The notes beneath the pieces were generated by a model, which did not search any database, was not told the origin of the DNA, and saw only the letters and a program-made list of their open reading frames with translations. From positions 1 through 7,159 of the forward strand of contig DUTE01000284.1 of assembly GCA_012842235.1 (NCBI GenBank): DNA of 7,159 bases, read 5' to 3'. Of the stretch, positions 6,604-7,159 are shown in pieces. Each line of letters starts with the position of its first letter. The stretch's first letter is position 1. The stretch comes from Bacillota bacterium. GTDB lineage: Bacteria > Bacillota > DTU065. Both the position numbers and the translations under genes were made by a program.

Positions 6604-7093
6604 AAAAGCAGTTAATTTAGGTGAAGTAAAATTTGGCAGAGAAGAAGATGTCTTAGTATGTTTTGGCCTTGGCTCCTGTGTAGGGGTAATATTCTATGAT
6701 CCAGTGGCCAAAATAGGTGGAATGGCTCATGTGGTACTACCAACTAATACCCGTGAAAGTAAGGTAATCCCACCTGTTTTGGGCACAAATGTGCAACCTA
6801 GACAAGATCCTCCAGCTAAATACGCTGATGAAGGCCTTCCTTATCTTTTAGAAAGCCTCTTGGAAAAAGGAGCCTCAAGGCTAAGACTTCAAGCTAAAAT
6901 TGCGGGCGGAGCAAGTGTTCTCTCTGTTCCTATCTTTAACAAAGCTGGTGAAAGTGAGATAGGAGAGCGTAATGTAGAAGCCGTGAAGGAAGTTCTTGAA
7001 CAACTAAAAATACCAATAATTGCCAAGGATACTGGTGGAAAGCAAGGAAGAACAATGCGTTTTTTTATCCTTGGCAATTATTGGTATTTTTAG
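6590..7093 (+). CDS. cheD: Chemoreceptor glutamine deamidase CheD, 3' end broken by fold-back
   Basis: CheD converts specific receptor glutamines to glutamate and in Bacillus-type systems interacts with CheC. The family core is clear: VLVCFGLGSCVGVIFYD (21-37) with catalytic C30, GGMAHVVLP (43-51) with catalytic H47, KYADEGLPYLLESLLEKGA (77-95), AKIAGGASV (102-110), IGERNVEAVKEVLEQL (124-139) and the terminal DTGGKQGRTMRF (147-158). The third catalytic position, Thr in Thermotoga CheD (six residues before the Cys), is C24 here. ATG 6590 lies within the end of cheC (14-nt overlap), with AAGGTGG 12 nt upstream. After about 7065 the sequence turns back on itself, so residues 160-167 (ILGNYWYF) are the reverse complement of upstream cheD DNA and not the true end. 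The real protein should continue past MRF with the usual TGK-type tail. Confidence 0.9.
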   Translation: MVPVEKAVNLGEVKFGREEDVLVCFGLGSCVGVIFYDPVAKIGGMAHVVLPTNTRESKVIPPVLGTNVQPRQDPPAKYADEGLPYLLESLLEKGASRLRLQAKIAGGASVLSVPIFNKAGESEIGERNVEAVKEVLEQLKIPIIAKDTGGKQGRTMRFFILGNYWYF

Positions 7094-7159
7094 TTGTTCA
7101 AGAACTTCCTTCACGGCTTCTACATTACGCTCTCCTATCTCACTTTCACCAGCTTTGTT
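6938..7159. repeat. Perfect terminal inverted repeat (fold-back), right end, inside cheD
   Basis: Positions 6938-7031 are the exact reverse complement of 7066-7159, with a 34-nt loop (7032-7065). The outer arm stops at the last base of the window. The loop still encodes normal CheD sequence (TGGKQGRTMRFF), so the left arm and loop are genuine and the join lies at about 7060-7066, in a run of seven T (7060-7066). The right arm only repeats cheD DNA in reverse and contains no gene of its own. It has the same design and size as the left-end structure, and an amplification or assembly chimera is the best explanation. Confidence 0.93.

Noticed and set aside
6889..7077. Open reading frame on the minus strand across the right fold-back.
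   Set aside because: It is antisense to cheD and arises partly from the reversed repeat; it has no ribosome binding site and no recognisable domain.
1..7159. Linear replicon or mobile element bounded by terminal inverted repeats or hairpin telomeres.
   Set aside because: The left and right repeats do not resemble each other, each has an unpaired loop of 34-38 nt, there is no transposase, integrase or telomere resolvase, and the right repeat interrupts a conserved chromosomal gene.

Overview
The window looks like a complete short contig from a low-GC, AT-rich Gram-positive bacterium of the Firmicutes, probably a motile clostridial-type anaerobe. I cannot place it to genus. The main reasons are a DegS/DegU-type two-component pair, the CheC/CheD branch of chemotaxis used by Bacillus-like and Thermotoga-like bacteria, strong AGGAGG-type ribosome binding sites and GTG starts. 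All real genes are on the + strand.

Layout: (1) Positions 1-240 are a perfect inverted repeat (101-nt arms, 38-nt loop) at the very left end. (2) Positions 288-2455 hold a tightly coupled operon: a DegS-like cytoplasmic sensor histidine kinase, a DegU-like response regulator (11-nt overlap) and a small DUF192 protein (8-nt overlap). (3) Positions 2560-3105 encode a small secreted protein with a discoidin/F5-8C-like domain, followed by two back-to-back hairpins, the second resembling a terminator. (4) From a candidate sigma-A promoter near 3222-3249, a chemotaxis operon runs cheW - cheA - cheC - cheD. It is cut by the right end of the window. (5) Positions 6938-7159 are a second perfect inverted repeat (94-nt arms, 34-nt loop) that ends exactly at the last base and interrupts cheD near its C-terminus.

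How the genes work together: CheW links chemoreceptors to the kinase CheA, which phosphorylates CheY and CheB (neither is in the window). CheC is a CheY-P phosphatase, and CheD is a receptor glutamine deamidase that CheC binds; in Bacillus subtilis this is a feedback loop for adaptation. The DegS/DegU-like pair is a separate phosphorelay ending in a LuxR-type DNA-binding protein. The DUF192 and discoidin proteins have no known role here.

I do not see a convincing new biological system. The most striking structures, the two terminal fold-backs, are best explained as amplification or assembly chimeras. The biological points most worth a second look are substitutions at conserved catalytic positions in CheC (first phosphatase site lost) and CheD (Thr to Cys), and the translational coupling of a DUF192 gene to a DegS/DegU pair.
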